A DNA stretch of 44,901 nt from Ruminococcus sp. (GCA_019420505.1 JAHZHC010000013.1:1-44901); one strand, 5' to 3'; shown: positions 16,729-25,590, counted from the first letter of the stretch. The notes: a model not told the origin generated them from the sequence alone. Program-made: numbers and translations.

Positions 16729-18012
16729 TCAAAAACATCTGCCGTAAAAATCGTTATTAGAATAGGATATTTTTTCTTCTATTCTTAAAAGCTGATTATA
16801 TTTTGCGGTACGCTCGCTTCGGCTCGGTGCACCGGTTTTTATCTGCCCAACATTCAATGCTACAGCGAGGTCGGCTATAATTGTATTTTCCGTTTCTCCG
16901 GAACGGTGTGACATTACTGCCCGATATCCATGATTTTTAGCCATTCTTACTGCTTCTATAGTTTCAGAAAGAGTTCCGATCTGGTTAAGCTTAATTAAAA
17001 TAGCATTCGCAGCTCCCTCACTAATTCCCTTTGACAGCCTTTGTGTATTTGTTACAAACAAATCGTCTCCCACAAGCTGAATTCTTTTTCCCAATCTTTC
17101 AGTAATGCGTTTCCACCCCTGCCAATCTTCCTCGTCAAGAGGATCCTCGATAGAACGAATAGGATATTTTTCACACAAGTCTTCCCAATGATCGATAAGC
17201 TCATCAGATGAAAACTGCTTACCCATTTTAGGGAATCTGTACTCACCGGAATTCTCGGTTTTCCATTCACTTGCAGCAGCGTCAAGTGCAAGAACAAAAT
17301 CTTCACCTGGAATAAAACCAGCAGATTTTATTGCTTCACATATTAAATCAAGTGCTTCGTAATCTGCATTTATTTCAGGAGCAAAGCCTCCTTCATCTCC
17401 AACTGCTGTTGACAATCCCTTGTTTTTCAGTATTTTTGCCAATGTGTGAAACACTTCACTGCACCACTGAAGTCCCTGTGAATAGGTTTTTGCACCGACA
17501 GGCATAATCATAAATTCCTGTACATCAAGTTTATTTGACGAATGAGCACCGCCGTTGAGGATATTCATCATTGGTACAGGCATACGATTTGCCGATACAC
17601 CGCCGATAAACCTAAAGAGCGGAAGTCCCAAAGATTTGGCAGCAGCATCTGCACAAGCAAGTGACACAGCTAAAATCGCATTTGCTCCCAGCTTTGATTT
17701 ATCATTTGTTCCATCTAAAGAAATCATAGTTCTGTCAATATTATAAATATCTTTGGCGTCAGATCCCATAAGAACGGGGGCAATTTTATCTTTTACGTTG
17801 GCTACAGCATCCATTACTCCTTTTCCCATATATCTTGACTTATCATTATCTCTTAACTCACATGCTTCAAAAATACCGGTTGATGCACCGCTTGGCGATG
17901 CGCCTCTTCCGACTGTTCCGTCCGCAAGGTGGACGTCAGCTTCCACAGTTGGATTTCCTCTTGAATCAATTATTTCTCTTGCGCATATTTTCACTATATT
18001 TGTGTTTCCCAT
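16729..18012 (-). CDS. eno: Enolase
   Basis: Interconverts 2-phosphoglycerate and phosphoenolpyruvate. The 427-residue protein has the N-terminal AREIIDSRGNPTVEADV, the mobile-loop SPSGASTG, LNGGAHSSN, VGDEGGFAPE, metal-binding SIEDPLDEEDW and VGDDLFVTN, the catalytic LIKLNQIGT and the C-terminal SHRSGETE. All key motifs are intact. The GGAG before the ATG is rather far (13 bases). The gene sits between pyk and pfl on the same strand, so three consecutive steps from 2-phosphoglycerate to acetyl-CoA are neighbours. Confidence 0.97.
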   Translation of the reverse strand: MGNTNIVKICAREIIDSRGNPTVEADVHLADGTVGRGASPSGASTGIFEACELRDNDKSRYMGKGVMDAVANVKDKIAPVLMGSDAKDIYNIDRTMISLDGTNDKSKLGANAILAVSLACADAAAKSLGLPLFRFIGGVSANRMPVPMMNILNGGAHSSNKLDVQEFMIMPVGAKTYSQGLQWCSEVFHTLAKILKNKGLSTAVGDEGGFAPEINADYEALDLICEAIKSAGFIPGEDFVLALDAAASEWKTENSGEYRFPKMGKQFSSDELIDHWEDLCEKYPIRSIEDPLDEEDWQGWKRITERLGKRIQLVGDDLFVTNTQRLSKGISEGAANAILIKLNQIGTLSETIEAVRMAKNHGYRAVMSHRSGETENTIIADLAVALNVGQIKTGAPSRSERTAKYNQLLRIEEKISYSNNDFYGRCF

Positions 18013-18053
18013 AGTTTCAGTTGTGCTCCTTTCAATATCGTAGATGGTTTTGC

Positions 18054-18075
18054 ATTATATTCATACCGAAGGTAT
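18054..18075 (-). promoter_or_regulatory. Putative eno promoter region with a palindrome in the spacer
   Basis: On the minus strand a TATAAT box (18054-18059) is preceded by the 13-base palindrome ATACCTTCGGTAT (18063-18075), where the spacer would be. The -35 box is poor (TTTTAT). A weak promoter with a palindrome between the boxes suggests regulator binding; the regulator is unknown. Confidence 0.4.
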
Positions 18076-18176
18076 CATAAAAAGCAAAACAGAAGTTTAA
18101 GAAATGCATTCTCAGACTTTTTATTTTCTTCTAAAAATCTATGGAAATATTTTAACCCAATTAAGAAAAAATATGC

Positions 18177-18208
18177 AAAAATCCGTATCTTTTATTAAAG
18201 ATACGGAT
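18177..18208 (-). terminator. Terminator after pyk
   Basis: A perfect 12-bp stem (ATCCGTATCTTT and AAAGATACGGAT) with a 4-base loop is followed on the minus strand by TTTTGC. It separates pyk from eno. Confidence 0.85.
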
Positions 18209-18223
18209 AAAAAATTTCATATT

Positions 18224-19645
18224 TTATTTTACTGTTTCAACTTTAATCAGATTTGTTGTACCGCTCATTCCCAAAGGAACACCTGCTGTTACTACAACAA
18301 GATCTCCATGCTTAAGATATCCTTTTTGCAGAGAATAAGCTATTGCCTGATTTATAAGCTCATCTGTATTAGTCTGCTCCTCAATTACTCCTGGAAGAAT
18401 ACCCCAGGACATATTCATCTGATGACAAGTTGTTTCATCAGTAGTAAGTCCTATTATCGGACAATTTGGACGATATTTAGACAACATTCTTGCGGTAGAC
18501 CCGCCTTTTGTTACAGTCAGAATTGCAGCTGCATGCAGATCATGAGCGGTTGTAACCGTTGCATGAGAAATAGCTTCAGTAACGTTAGCACTTCTGTTAT
18601 TTTCACGTTTTTTGAATCTTCCGACATAGTCGATATTATTTTCTGTGGTTTCGGCAATAAGTGCCATAGTCTTAACTGCTTCCATGGGAAAATCTCCTGC
18701 GGCTGTTTCTCCCGAAAGCATTATAGCTGAAGTTCCGTCATATATAGCATTAGCAACATCGGTAATTTCTGCTCTTGTAGGACGTGGATTGGTCATCATT
18801 GACTCCAGCATCTGAGTTGCTGTAATAACTTGTTTTCCGGCATTATAGGCTTTCTGGATAAGTTCTTTCTGAATTGCAGGTATTTTTTCAAACGGTATCT
18901 CGACGCCCATATCGCCTCTTGCTACCATTATTCCGTCAGCGGCATCAAGTATTTCATCTATATTTTCAACACCCTCGGCATTTTCAATTTTAGCAATAAT
19001 TCTTGGATTAAACCAACCAAGGCTTTGAGTGAATTTTCTAAGGTATATTACATCTGCTCCTGTTCTTACAAAAGAAGCGGCAATAAAGTCAAATCCCATT
19101 TTTGCACCGAATTCCAGATCAGCCATATCCGCATCGGATATATAAGGCATAGAAAGCTTAACACCCGGAACATTTATTCCCTTATGGTCAGAAAGCTTTC
19201 CGCCGTGAATAACCTCGCACACGATATCCGTATCGCTTACAGACTTTACTACCATTTCAATTACGCCGTCATTAACGAGTATTCGGCATCCCACAGACAC
19301 ATCCTTTGGCAAATGAGCAAAAGTAATTGAAGCTATTTTCTCAGTACCTTCAACATCCTTGGTAGTTAATGTGAATTCATCACCGTCATTAATTATGACA
19401 GGCTTATGATCTTTAAAATCACGCAATCTAATTTCAGGGCCTTTTGTATCAAGGAGAGTTGCGACATTCAGCCCCAATTCCTCTCTAAGACGGGATATTG
19501 TTTCAAAACGTTGTTTATGGACATTATGATCCGAATGTGAAAAATTGAATCTTGCAACGTCCATTCCGGATTTCATTAATTCACGAAGCACATTATCGTC
19601 GTCAGTAGAAGGTCCTATAGTACAAACAATTTTAGTTTTTCTCAT
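18224..19645 (-). CDS. pyk: Pyruvate kinase
   Basis: Transfers phosphate from phosphoenolpyruvate to ADP, giving pyruvate. The 473-residue protein starts with RKTKIVCTIGPSTDDD and carries FNFSHSDH, LLDTKGPEIR, the catalytic lysine region IIAKIENAEGVENIDEIL, MVARGDMGVEIP and ATQMLESM. It ends with the allosteric domain and lacks the extra C-terminal PEP-utilising domain found in some Firmicutes enzymes. AAAGGGAAG lies about 10 bases before the ATG. It has its own promoter and terminator and supplies pyruvate for the lyase encoded downstream. Confidence 0.97.
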   Translation of the reverse strand: MRKTKIVCTIGPSTDDDNVLRELMKSGMDVARFNFSHSDHNVHKQRFETISRLREELGLNVATLLDTKGPEIRLRDFKDHKPVIINDGDEFTLTTKDVEGTEKIASITFAHLPKDVSVGCRILVNDGVIEMVVKSVSDTDIVCEVIHGGKLSDHKGINVPGVKLSMPYISDADMADLEFGAKMGFDFIAASFVRTGADVIYLRKFTQSLGWFNPRIIAKIENAEGVENIDEILDAADGIMVARGDMGVEIPFEKIPAIQKELIQKAYNAGKQVITATQMLESMMTNPRPTRAEITDVANAIYDGTSAIMLSGETAAGDFPMEAVKTMALIAETTENNIDYVGRFKKRENNRSANVTEAISHATVTTAHDLHAAAILTVTKGGSTARMLSKYRPNCPIIGLTTDETTCHQMNMSWGILPGVIEEQTNTDELINQAIAYSLQKGYLKHGDLVVVTAGVPLGMSGTTNLIKVETVK

Positions 19646-19736
19646 AATAAGTCAGCTTCCCTTTCCTGTTACTACAAATTTATTATAGGCTGAAATCTTT
19701 ACAAAATTACAATAATAATGATTACCATTTAAATTT

Positions 19737-19765
19737 ATTATACTACACAGTGAATTACAAGTCAA
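19737..19765 (-). promoter_or_regulatory. Promoter of pyk
   Basis: TTGACT (19760-19765) and TATAAT (19737-19742) with a 17-base spacer on the minus strand, leaving a leader of about 85 bases before pyk. Confidence 0.8.
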
Positions 19766-19874
19766 TAATGCTTGATTAAATATTAATTTTTATTCATCTT
19801 TTGAGATCTTAAAATATTTATTTTTGTATCAAGTGACATAAATAAATATTTTTTATAAAAATTATAAAAAAGGC

Positions 19875-19903
19875 TTGCATTTTTTTTTTTAGTATGATAT
19901 AAT
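19875..19903 (+). promoter_or_regulatory. Promoter of rpmB with T-tract spacer
   Basis: TTGCAT (19875-19880) and TATAAT (19898-19903) are 17 bases apart. Eleven consecutive T residues (19880-19890) begin at the last base of the -35 box. Confidence 0.8.
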
Positions 19904-19954
19904 AATTGATATTGTAAATTAAGTATAGTAATTATGAAAAGGAGGTGCAACCTC

Positions 19955-20140
19955 ATGGCAAAGTGTCAGATTTGCGGAAAGGGTGTAACTTTCGGAATTA
20001 AGGTTTCTCACTCACACAGAAGAACTAACAGAACATGGAAGCCAAACGTTAAAAGAGTTAAGGCTATCGTTAACGGTTCACCATGTCATATTTACGCTTG
20101 TTCAAGATGCCTGCGTTCAGGCAAGGTTGAAAGAGCTTAA
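19955..20140 (+). CDS. rpmB: 50S ribosomal protein L28
   Basis: A 61-residue basic ribosomal protein starting MAKCQICGKGVTFGIKVSHS, with the L28 features HRRTNRTWKPN and a second cysteine pair CSRC. The paired CxxC motifs indicate the zinc-binding form of L28. The ATG at 19955 is chosen because AAAGGAGG lies upstream; an in-frame ATG at 19934 is earlier than the family start. It is the only clear plus-strand gene in the window and has its own promoter and terminator. Confidence 0.97.
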   Translation: MAKCQICGKGVTFGIKVSHSHRRTNRTWKPNVKRVKAIVNGSPCHIYACSRCLRSGKVERA

Positions 20141-20157
20141 TATTTGTTCCAAAGATA

Positions 20158-20183
20158 GATCGGCTTGTTTGCCGGTCTTTTTT
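20158..20183 (+). terminator. Terminator of rpmB
   Basis: GATCGGC and GCCGGTC pair around a 6-base loop, followed by TTTTTT. Confidence 0.85.
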
Positions 20184-20252
20184 ATTTTTCAATTTAATAT
20201 AGCTAACAACTGATACCTGCTGATCTTTTCAGACATTATTCCCTCATTAAGC

Positions 20253-20290
20253 AAAAACTGTGCCGCATAAATATGCAGCACAGTTTTTTT
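20253..20290. terminator. Bidirectional terminator between rpmB and the LtaS-like gene
   Basis: A long stem based on AACTGTGC and GCACAGTT, with a mostly paired inner GCATA, is flanked by an A-run on the left and TTTTTTT on the right. It can end transcripts from either side and touches the stop codon of the minus-strand gene. Confidence 0.8.
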
Positions 20291-22547
20291 ACATAATCAT
20301 TAAATGTCTTCTTGCTTTTTCAGACGGCGGAGCAAAAATTGAACCGCTGTCAAGATTTATATCCGTTGAATTCATATTACTGTTAAATCCATGATCAGAT
20401 TTATTTATCATATCATAATAGATAATGGCATTGGAAATATTGATTCTCTCTTCGGCATAACCGGCTTTTTCTGTTATATAGGTTTCATCAACCACATTAT
20501 CATTAATTCTTGCTTCTGAATGAATATAAGAATAAGGATTATCAGTTGTTTTAAACATACCGTGAATACTTTCTATGTAAAGAAGATCAGGAGTGTTTTT
20601 GAAAACCTGATTACAGGAAACCTTTGTCGAAAGATTGTTATATCCTTTAAGATCAAAATATTTATTTTTCTGACTATCGTAATAAATTGTATCAGTTATA
20701 AAATTACCATTTGGGAAAATAACTATATTTTCCTCGTTATCATCAAACGAGAATATATCATGTCCCAATGCAAAATTATTTTTAAATCCAAACATATTAC
20801 CTAAAGTTGGCTGAACATCATACATTCCCATAACCCTTGTAATTTCTTTAGGTTTATAGCCGCCGTCTTTTGACCAAATAATAAACGGTACTTTTCGGTT
20901 TACATTATAATAGAAGTCATCAACAGGAACATATCCTGGATCATCCTCGCCAAGTACAGTTTCAGTAAAAGGATTATAGTTATAATAATATTCATACTCT
21001 GATTCTTTGATTTTTGCATCATGGTCGCCATAGATAACTACTACAGTATTATCAAGCAGACCTTCCTTATCAAGATCAGCCATAAACTGCCCGAGGGCTT
21101 CATCAGCATAATGCACTGATTTAAAATAACTTCCAAGCTTTGTTCCTTCTAAGAACGGTGCTGACACTTCTTCATAGAGTCCGGTTTCCGAATTATATTT
21201 TTTATACTTAAAGTCCACCTCAAAGTCACTGACACGTTCAATGTCAGTAAAAGGAGTATGGTTTGTCAGCATAAGCAGAGCGCCATAGAAATTCTTATTT
21301 TCTTTTGAAATATTCTTTATTATCGGCACAGCCTGTTTAAAGAAGGATTTGTCAGATAAGCCAAGTCCTATTGTTTCGTCTATATTAAAATCAGTATTAT
21401 AATTATAGAATTTTTCATAACCCAAAGCATTATGAAGATTCAATCTATTCCAATAAGAACCGTTATTTCCATGCATACTGAAAGTATGATATCCTTTATC
21501 TCTCAGCATACTTTGAATTGTAGTATAATCCCTGTCCCAATAATTTATTGCAACAGTACCGCTTGATGCCGGCATCAGAGAACTTGAAAATGTAAATTCA
21601 CTGTCTGAACTTGTACCAACGCTTTCCTGAGCATAAAAATTTGAAAAATATAAACCCTCTTTGGCAAGTTTATTCAAATTGGGAGTCAGTTCTTCACCGT
21701 TTATGAATGTATCTAAGGTAAACTGCTGAATACTTTCTGCGTGAATAGTAATTATATTTTTACCTTCAAAAATATTTGAATAATCGTTATCTTTTTTCTT
21801 TGGTTTCGTTTCTTCTTTTTTATCATAGAATTCCCTGAACGCCTCTTCACTTTCTGAATATCCCATCAGCATATTAAGCTTAGCGTTTATACAAGAAACC
21901 GAATCACTTATCTGATATGTATAAAGACCAAAGGTTCCAAGAACATATTCTCTGTTCCACTGCTTTTTTAATCGAGAATAATCTGTTCCTGTAAGCATAC
22001 TTGCAAAGATGCCGGCAATCACTACAGCTGTTCCGAAAGTGCAGAAAAAATATTTTTTTCTTGCTTTCTTTTCAGCAATGAAATTAAAATAGCCGGGATT
22101 TTTCTTCTTAATGTAAATATATACTCCTATAAGTGCAAATATTGACCATACAAAAATCAGATCCTTGGCTTCCATAATATTTTCCGTAACCGCATCCATT
22201 ACACCGCCTAATTGTGAAGCAGTAGAAAGCAGAGAAACAGACATAAACGATTTATAATTAGTATAATATATTGAATTCCCTGCGCTCAGCACAGCAAATA
22301 TGACTGTCCAGAACATAAAATATCCAAACTGTTTTTTTGATTTAAACAGGTATCCGAACATACCAAAAATCAAAACTACAGCAATATCCGCCAAAAGCGG
22401 CTTTAATTGATTATAGCTGAAACCTACTGTAAAAACTCTAAGTAAAAAAGAGTTTATAACAGATGACAAAACAAAAGTCAAAAATAAAATATTATTTTTG
22501 AAGTATGATTTTACATTATTTTTTATCACACCAAAATTAATTTTCAT
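20289..22547 (-). CDS. LtaS-family membrane sulfatase-type polyglycerolphosphate transferase
   Basis: The ATG at 22547 has GGAGAG 4 bases upstream and gives 752 residues; the frame is open for another 28 codons without such a site. Several hydrophobic segments fill about the first 200 residues, followed by an extracellular sulfatase-like domain. The metal and catalytic landmarks are IITIHAESIQQF, GTSSDSEFTF, SMHGNNGSYWNR, FYGALLMLTNHTPF and VVVIYGDHDA. LtaS enzymes polymerise glycerol-phosphate from phosphatidylglycerol into lipoteichoic acid; relatives only prime chains or decorate other polymers, so the exact product is open. By eye the catalytic Thr of LtaS (GKTSDSEF) aligns with a Ser here (GTSSDSEF), with a Thr one residue earlier. 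It is monocistronic. Confidence 0.88.
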   Translation of the reverse strand: MKINFGVIKNNVKSYFKNNILFLTFVLSSVINSFLLRVFTVGFSYNQLKPLLADIAVVLIFGMFGYLFKSKKQFGYFMFWTVIFAVLSAGNSIYYTNYKSFMSVSLLSTASQLGGVMDAVTENIMEAKDLIFVWSIFALIGVYIYIKKKNPGYFNFIAEKKARKKYFFCTFGTAVVIAGIFASMLTGTDYSRLKKQWNREYVLGTFGLYTYQISDSVSCINAKLNMLMGYSESEEAFREFYDKKEETKPKKKDNDYSNIFEGKNIITIHAESIQQFTLDTFINGEELTPNLNKLAKEGLYFSNFYAQESVGTSSDSEFTFSSSLMPASSGTVAINYWDRDYTTIQSMLRDKGYHTFSMHGNNGSYWNRLNLHNALGYEKFYNYNTDFNIDETIGLGLSDKSFFKQAVPIIKNISKENKNFYGALLMLTNHTPFTDIERVSDFEVDFKYKKYNSETGLYEEVSAPFLEGTKLGSYFKSVHYADEALGQFMADLDKEGLLDNTVVVIYGDHDAKIKESEYEYYYNYNPFTETVLGEDDPGYVPVDDFYYNVNRKVPFIIWSKDGGYKPKEITRVMGMYDVQPTLGNMFGFKNNFALGHDIFSFDDNEENIVIFPNGNFITDTIYYDSQKNKYFDLKGYNNLSTKVSCNQVFKNTPDLLYIESIHGMFKTTDNPYSYIHSEARINDNVVDETYITEKAGYAEERINISNAIIYYDMINKSDHGFNSNMNSTDINLDSGSIFAPPSEKARRHLMIM

Positions 22548-22584
22548 TTTACTCTCCATTCTAATTATTCCATTTAATAATATT

Positions 22585-22613
22585 ATTTTAATGCTGCAAG
22601 TACTAAAAGTCAA
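22585..22613 (-). promoter_or_regulatory. Promoter of the LtaS-like gene
   Basis: TTGACT (22608-22613) and TAAAAT (22585-22590) with a 17-base spacer on the minus strand, about 38 bases before the chosen start. Confidence 0.7.
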
Positions 22614-22822
22614 GCATTTTAGGATAATCATCTTTTTTAACCATATATCATTTTACTTTTTTTGCGTTCAAAAGTCAACACCATACAAACATTTTTCAGA
22701 TGATTTTCACAAAACACAAAAATTAACTTTTTAACATGGAGCCTTTACCGACATTGTTGTTTAACGTAAATAGTTCATGAACAAATAGATAAGTATTATC
22801 AGTGATAGATTGTATTCAACAA

Positions 22823-22857
22823 ATCAACCCGCTGCAAGAATATTACAACGGGTTGAT
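22823..22857 (-). terminator. Hairpin at the distal end of the toxin-tip array
   Basis: A 15-bp stem with two G-U pairs (outer arms ATCAACCCG and CGGGTTGAT) and a 5-base loop follows the last gene of the array. The tail TTGTTG is only moderately T-rich, so termination is likely but not certain. Confidence 0.65.
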
Positions 22858-22872
22858 GTTCTTAAAGACAGT

Positions 22873-23073
22873 TTAGTTAAATTTATTTTTAACATTAAAA
22901 TTTTTGTGATAATTTTTTATTAATAAAACTGCCCTTATTACTGCAATTATAAAATAAAATATTAAAATAATGATTTTAATAATTTTAGGATAATCTATAA
23001 ACAACAAAGTTAAAAGATAGATCGCAAAAAGTAAAACAATAACAATATTAAATATTGATAAAAATTTTTTCAT
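22873..23073 (-). CDS. Small membrane protein, last gene of the toxin-tip array
   Basis: A 66-residue, very hydrophobic protein with two predicted membrane segments and a short basic tail; no family recognised. It follows an immunity-type gene by about 60 bases and may be an accessory immunity protein. A second, slightly different copy of gene and upstream DNA lies at 31128-31298, so this pair belongs to a duplicated cassette. Confidence 0.6.
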   Translation of the reverse strand: MKKFLSIFNIVIVLLFAIYLLTLLFIDYPKIIKIIILIFYFIIAVIRAVLLIKNYHKNFNVKNKFN

Positions 23074-23222
23074 GTTTCATCATTCCTTGTAAAAAAGTTT
23101 AATAGATATTCAATAAAATTAAGTTCAATATTATTACATATCTTCTATAACGATTTCTTCACAAGCTATTCTAAGCTGATCTCCTGATGTAAAAGTAATT
23201 AAAGTTTCTATATAATTTTTTT
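22918..23222. repeat. Copy 1 of an about 305-bp direct repeat (partner 31142-31445)
   Basis: This stretch holds most of the small membrane gene, the spacer and the 3' end of the immunity gene. Its partner differs by only a handful of bases and small indels, indicating recent duplication. Confidence 0.85.
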
Positions 23223-23538
23223 CTTTTGTTAAACTGGAACAACCAGGATAAAGTTTTTCCTTAATAAATAACTTTGGTATTATTATACGATCATTAACTT
23301 CTACATACTCAAAATCCAATATATGAGGAGAACGGCCCCAAAAATCACATGATGTCATTTCAAATCCTATTACTTTAATAAATTCTATGATATATTTTTT
23401 TGTTTCATCTAATTCTTTTTCAATTATAAGCTTAATTCTTTTTTCAAGTCTATAAAACCTTAGTTCATAAAGAATATCATCATGTATACATACTTCCTTA
23501 GTATCAATAACTTTACCATTTAATTCATTTATTATCAT
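23134..23538 (-). CDS. Putative immunity protein of tip cassette D
   Basis: A 134-residue soluble protein with no recognised family. The ATG at 23538 is preferred over a TTG four codons upstream, since GGAGG lies 5 bases before it. It begins two bases after the toxin frame of cassette D ends, the usual place of an immunity gene. The toxin in front is broken, yet this gene is intact. Its last roughly 26 codons recur at 31359-31440, fused to an RHS core piece. Confidence 0.65.
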   Translation of the reverse strand: MIINELNGKVIDTKEVCIHDDILYELRFYRLEKRIKLIIEKELDETKKYIIEFIKVIGFEMTSCDFWGRSPHILDFEYVEVNDRIIIPKLFIKEKLYPGCSSLTKEKNYIETLITFTSGDQLRIACEEIVIEDM

Positions 23539-23539
23539 A

Positions 23540-24252
23540 CTATCCTCCAAAATATATTGAATTCCATGGTTCTAGCACAGGGGTATGTGCATAATAGTGA
23601 GGTCCGAGATGTTTTCCATCCCATTCAATTAACATTGCATGATAATGTTGTCCATGTGCAGGATCTTCGTTCCATTCAAATACTTTCTCATTTATTAAAG
23701 GATCTCGCCATTCAATAATTTTATCATTTTTAGTTCCATCAAACTCTCTCATGACTAATCCTTAAGGATGAAAATCATATGGACTTTGAGTGAAATTGCT
23801 TGTGTTTTTGGCGGTGGATTTAAGATAACCTCTTTCTCTTTAGTTTCAACCTTTGGAACTGAAAGTGACGGAGCAGGAGAAGTAAGGGTTTGATAGCCTG
23901 CAACTCCAACAGCTCCTATAGTTAGCAGTATAGATCCCGCAGCCGCTGCAACATCCAAATAAGGTGCCGGACCATCCAATTCCGCTAATTGACCGCAATA
24001 AGAATAAGCTGGAGACCATGCATTCATTACATTCTCAATTGCTTCAGCTGCATTTTTGACAAATTCCCACAAATCAGACCATGACTTACCACTCTTATCT
24101 GCTCTATTCACCAGATTATTTTCGCAATACGCAAACATATTGTTTCCGAGAACTCCTTGTCCTGTGGAAACAAGTCCGTCCGCATTTATAAATCTTCCTA
24201 CCTGCGGGTCATAATAACGGCTATTCAGATAATATAGGCCTGTATCCTAATT
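23540..24252 (-). pseudogene. Displaced RHS tip D: core fragment, linker and frameshifted toxin
   Basis: The frame opens after a TAG with the core sequence DTGLYYLNSRYYDPQVGRFI and continues through MFAYCENNLVNRADKSGKSW into an Ala/Gly-rich linker, then stops at 23755. The toxin continues in another frame: a segment reading NTSNFTQSPYDFHP, an internal TAA, then GLVMREFDGTKN to the end (23540-23752 is open from its ATG). This C-terminal domain, with HGQHYHAMLIEWDGKHLGPH and a final EPWNSIYF, resembles a recurring polymorphic-toxin tip I cannot name. A frameshift plus a stop therefore separates core and toxin. The 5' 434 bases are nearly identical to cassette E. Confidence 0.75.
23810..24243. 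repeat. Copy 1 of a 434-bp repeat: RHS core plus tip linker (partner 30577-31010)
   Basis: Core end and pre-toxin linker are shared by cassettes D and E; I noticed a single base difference (aagataacc versus aaggtaacc). The toxins diverge immediately beyond it. Confidence 0.9.
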
Positions 24253-24361
24253 AAATTAGTGTTATGGTATCGAATTAAGTAATAAACTCAAAATGTTATT
24301 TCCAACTTATCAATTAAATCCAAGATCAAATATATAAACTTTTCTAAGCCACATAGTTAAA

Positions 24362-24787
24362 CTATTTTTTCTTTTTACGTTTTGGTGGCTTAGGCACCCA
24401 TTGTTCGTAGTGTGACCAAGGAGAACCGGGTTTCCAAGACAAAATTGATATTATCATGAACCAAACTAAATCAAATACTATAATTGATATTGTCATTATA
24501 GAAGTAAAATATTGTATGGATACAAATTTATATGCAGAAAATATAAAAGCAAGTAAAATAGAGTGAATTACAAGTACAATATAGGAAAACCAAATCAAAT
24601 ATCTTGGTATTTGATCTCTATATCGACTACAGAAAAACCATTCCTTAAATGTTTGACCTTTTGATCTTCGTTTTCGTTCATTTCTTCTCAAATATAAATC
24701 CTTAACACTATGTATCACACAAATAATATATAGATAAGAACAAATAAACATAATAATACCTAATAGTAATTGTTTGTCTATCTCCAA
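24362..24787 (-). CDS. Membrane protein, putative immunity of tip cassette C
   Basis: A 141-residue protein with three to four hydrophobic segments and a strongly basic C-terminus (PKPPKRKKKK). Its likely TTG start lies inside the end of the preceding tip gene (10-base overlap), with GGGGA upstream. The position directly behind a toxin tip and the membrane nature suit immunity against a membrane-active or envelope-crossing toxin. Family not recognised. Confidence 0.6.
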   Translation of the reverse strand: MEIDKQLLLGIIMFICSYLYIICVIHSVKDLYLRRNERKRRSKGQTFKEWFFCSRYRDQIPRYLIWFSYIVLVIHSILLAFIFSAYKFVSIQYFTSIMTISIIVFDLVWFMIISILSWKPGSPWSHYEQWVPKPPKRKKKK

Positions 24788-25425
24788 TTAAATCCCCACC
24801 CAGATAAATTATTAATAGTATCTAATGCTACTGAAAATGCCACAGAACCAAATAAATCTTTTACTGAATCTTTGGCAACTGAACCGTAATATTTTTTTGT
24901 GTTTTTCCAATAGTAAGAGAAAGCTTTTCCTGATGTTTTAATACCAGCCATAAGTCCTTTATTAGCAGTTGTATTTACAGTTCTCTTTACAGTCTGTTTT
25001 CCAAGATTGTTCAAATGTTTTGATCCCTTTCCAGCGCCACCTATTGCACCAGATACACCACCAATTATACCATCAGTAATCACATCTCCAGCATTAAAAT
25101 TATTAAATCCCCCATTATCAATAATCTGATTAGTTGTACTTTCTGCTGCAGCAATAATTGCATTTCCGGTAACTGAACCAATCATACCAATGCCAGTCGC
25201 TCCGAGAGCACCACTTGCAGTTCCAGACAATATAGCTGTTCCAAGACCATCTGTTATATCTTTACCTTCAACCACATTAGATACTGCTTTTACAACACCA
25301 TTAACCAAACCGCCTACTATACCTCCTATAACAATATGCCAAAACTCACCATCAGTATCAATACGAACAGTAGGATTATTATCACAATATGCAAATAAGT
25401 TTTTGTGATAATTTGATGAACCCAT
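24778..25425 (-). CDS. Displaced RHS tip C with glycine-zipper C-terminal region
   Basis: A 215-residue tip. It begins with the remainder of an RHS core (KNLFAYCDNNPTVRIDTDGE), then a long Gly/Ala-rich, glycine-zipper-like segment (IIGGVSGAIGGAGKG), and ends with a short aromatic-basic tail. Upstream DNA to about 25545 still encodes a diverged core (RGYYFD, then RYYDPQVGRFINAD), but a one-base deletion near 25500 puts the two parts in different frames. As it stands it has no signal peptide or promoter. The activity of the C-terminal region is unknown; the glycine zipper suggests membrane insertion. Confidence 0.65.
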   Translation of the reverse strand: MGSSNYHKNLFAYCDNNPTVRIDTDGEFWHIVIGGIVGGLVNGVVKAVSNVVEGKDITDGLGTAILSGTASGALGATGIGMIGSVTGNAIIAAAESTTNQIIDNGGFNNFNAGDVITDGIIGGVSGAIGGAGKGSKHLNNLGKQTVKRTVNTTANKGLMAGIKTSGKAFSYYWKNTKKYYGSVAKDSVKDLFGSVAFSVALDTINNLSGWGFNWR

Positions 25426-25590
25426 AGACGCAGTAAGTATATCTGTTGTGTCCGCATTTATAAATCTTCCTACCTGTGGGTCATAATAACGGCTGTTCAG
25501 ATATATAATCCCGTCTCTAAATCAAAATAATAGCCACGACAATAACCATAATCTATCTAATTATATTAGTTTAATGAAAATTATAAAAAA

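Noticed and set aside
18104..18730. 208-codon plus-strand frame over the pyk terminator and pyk
   Set aside because: It crosses a clear terminator and lies antisense to pyruvate kinase; the composition is not protein-like.
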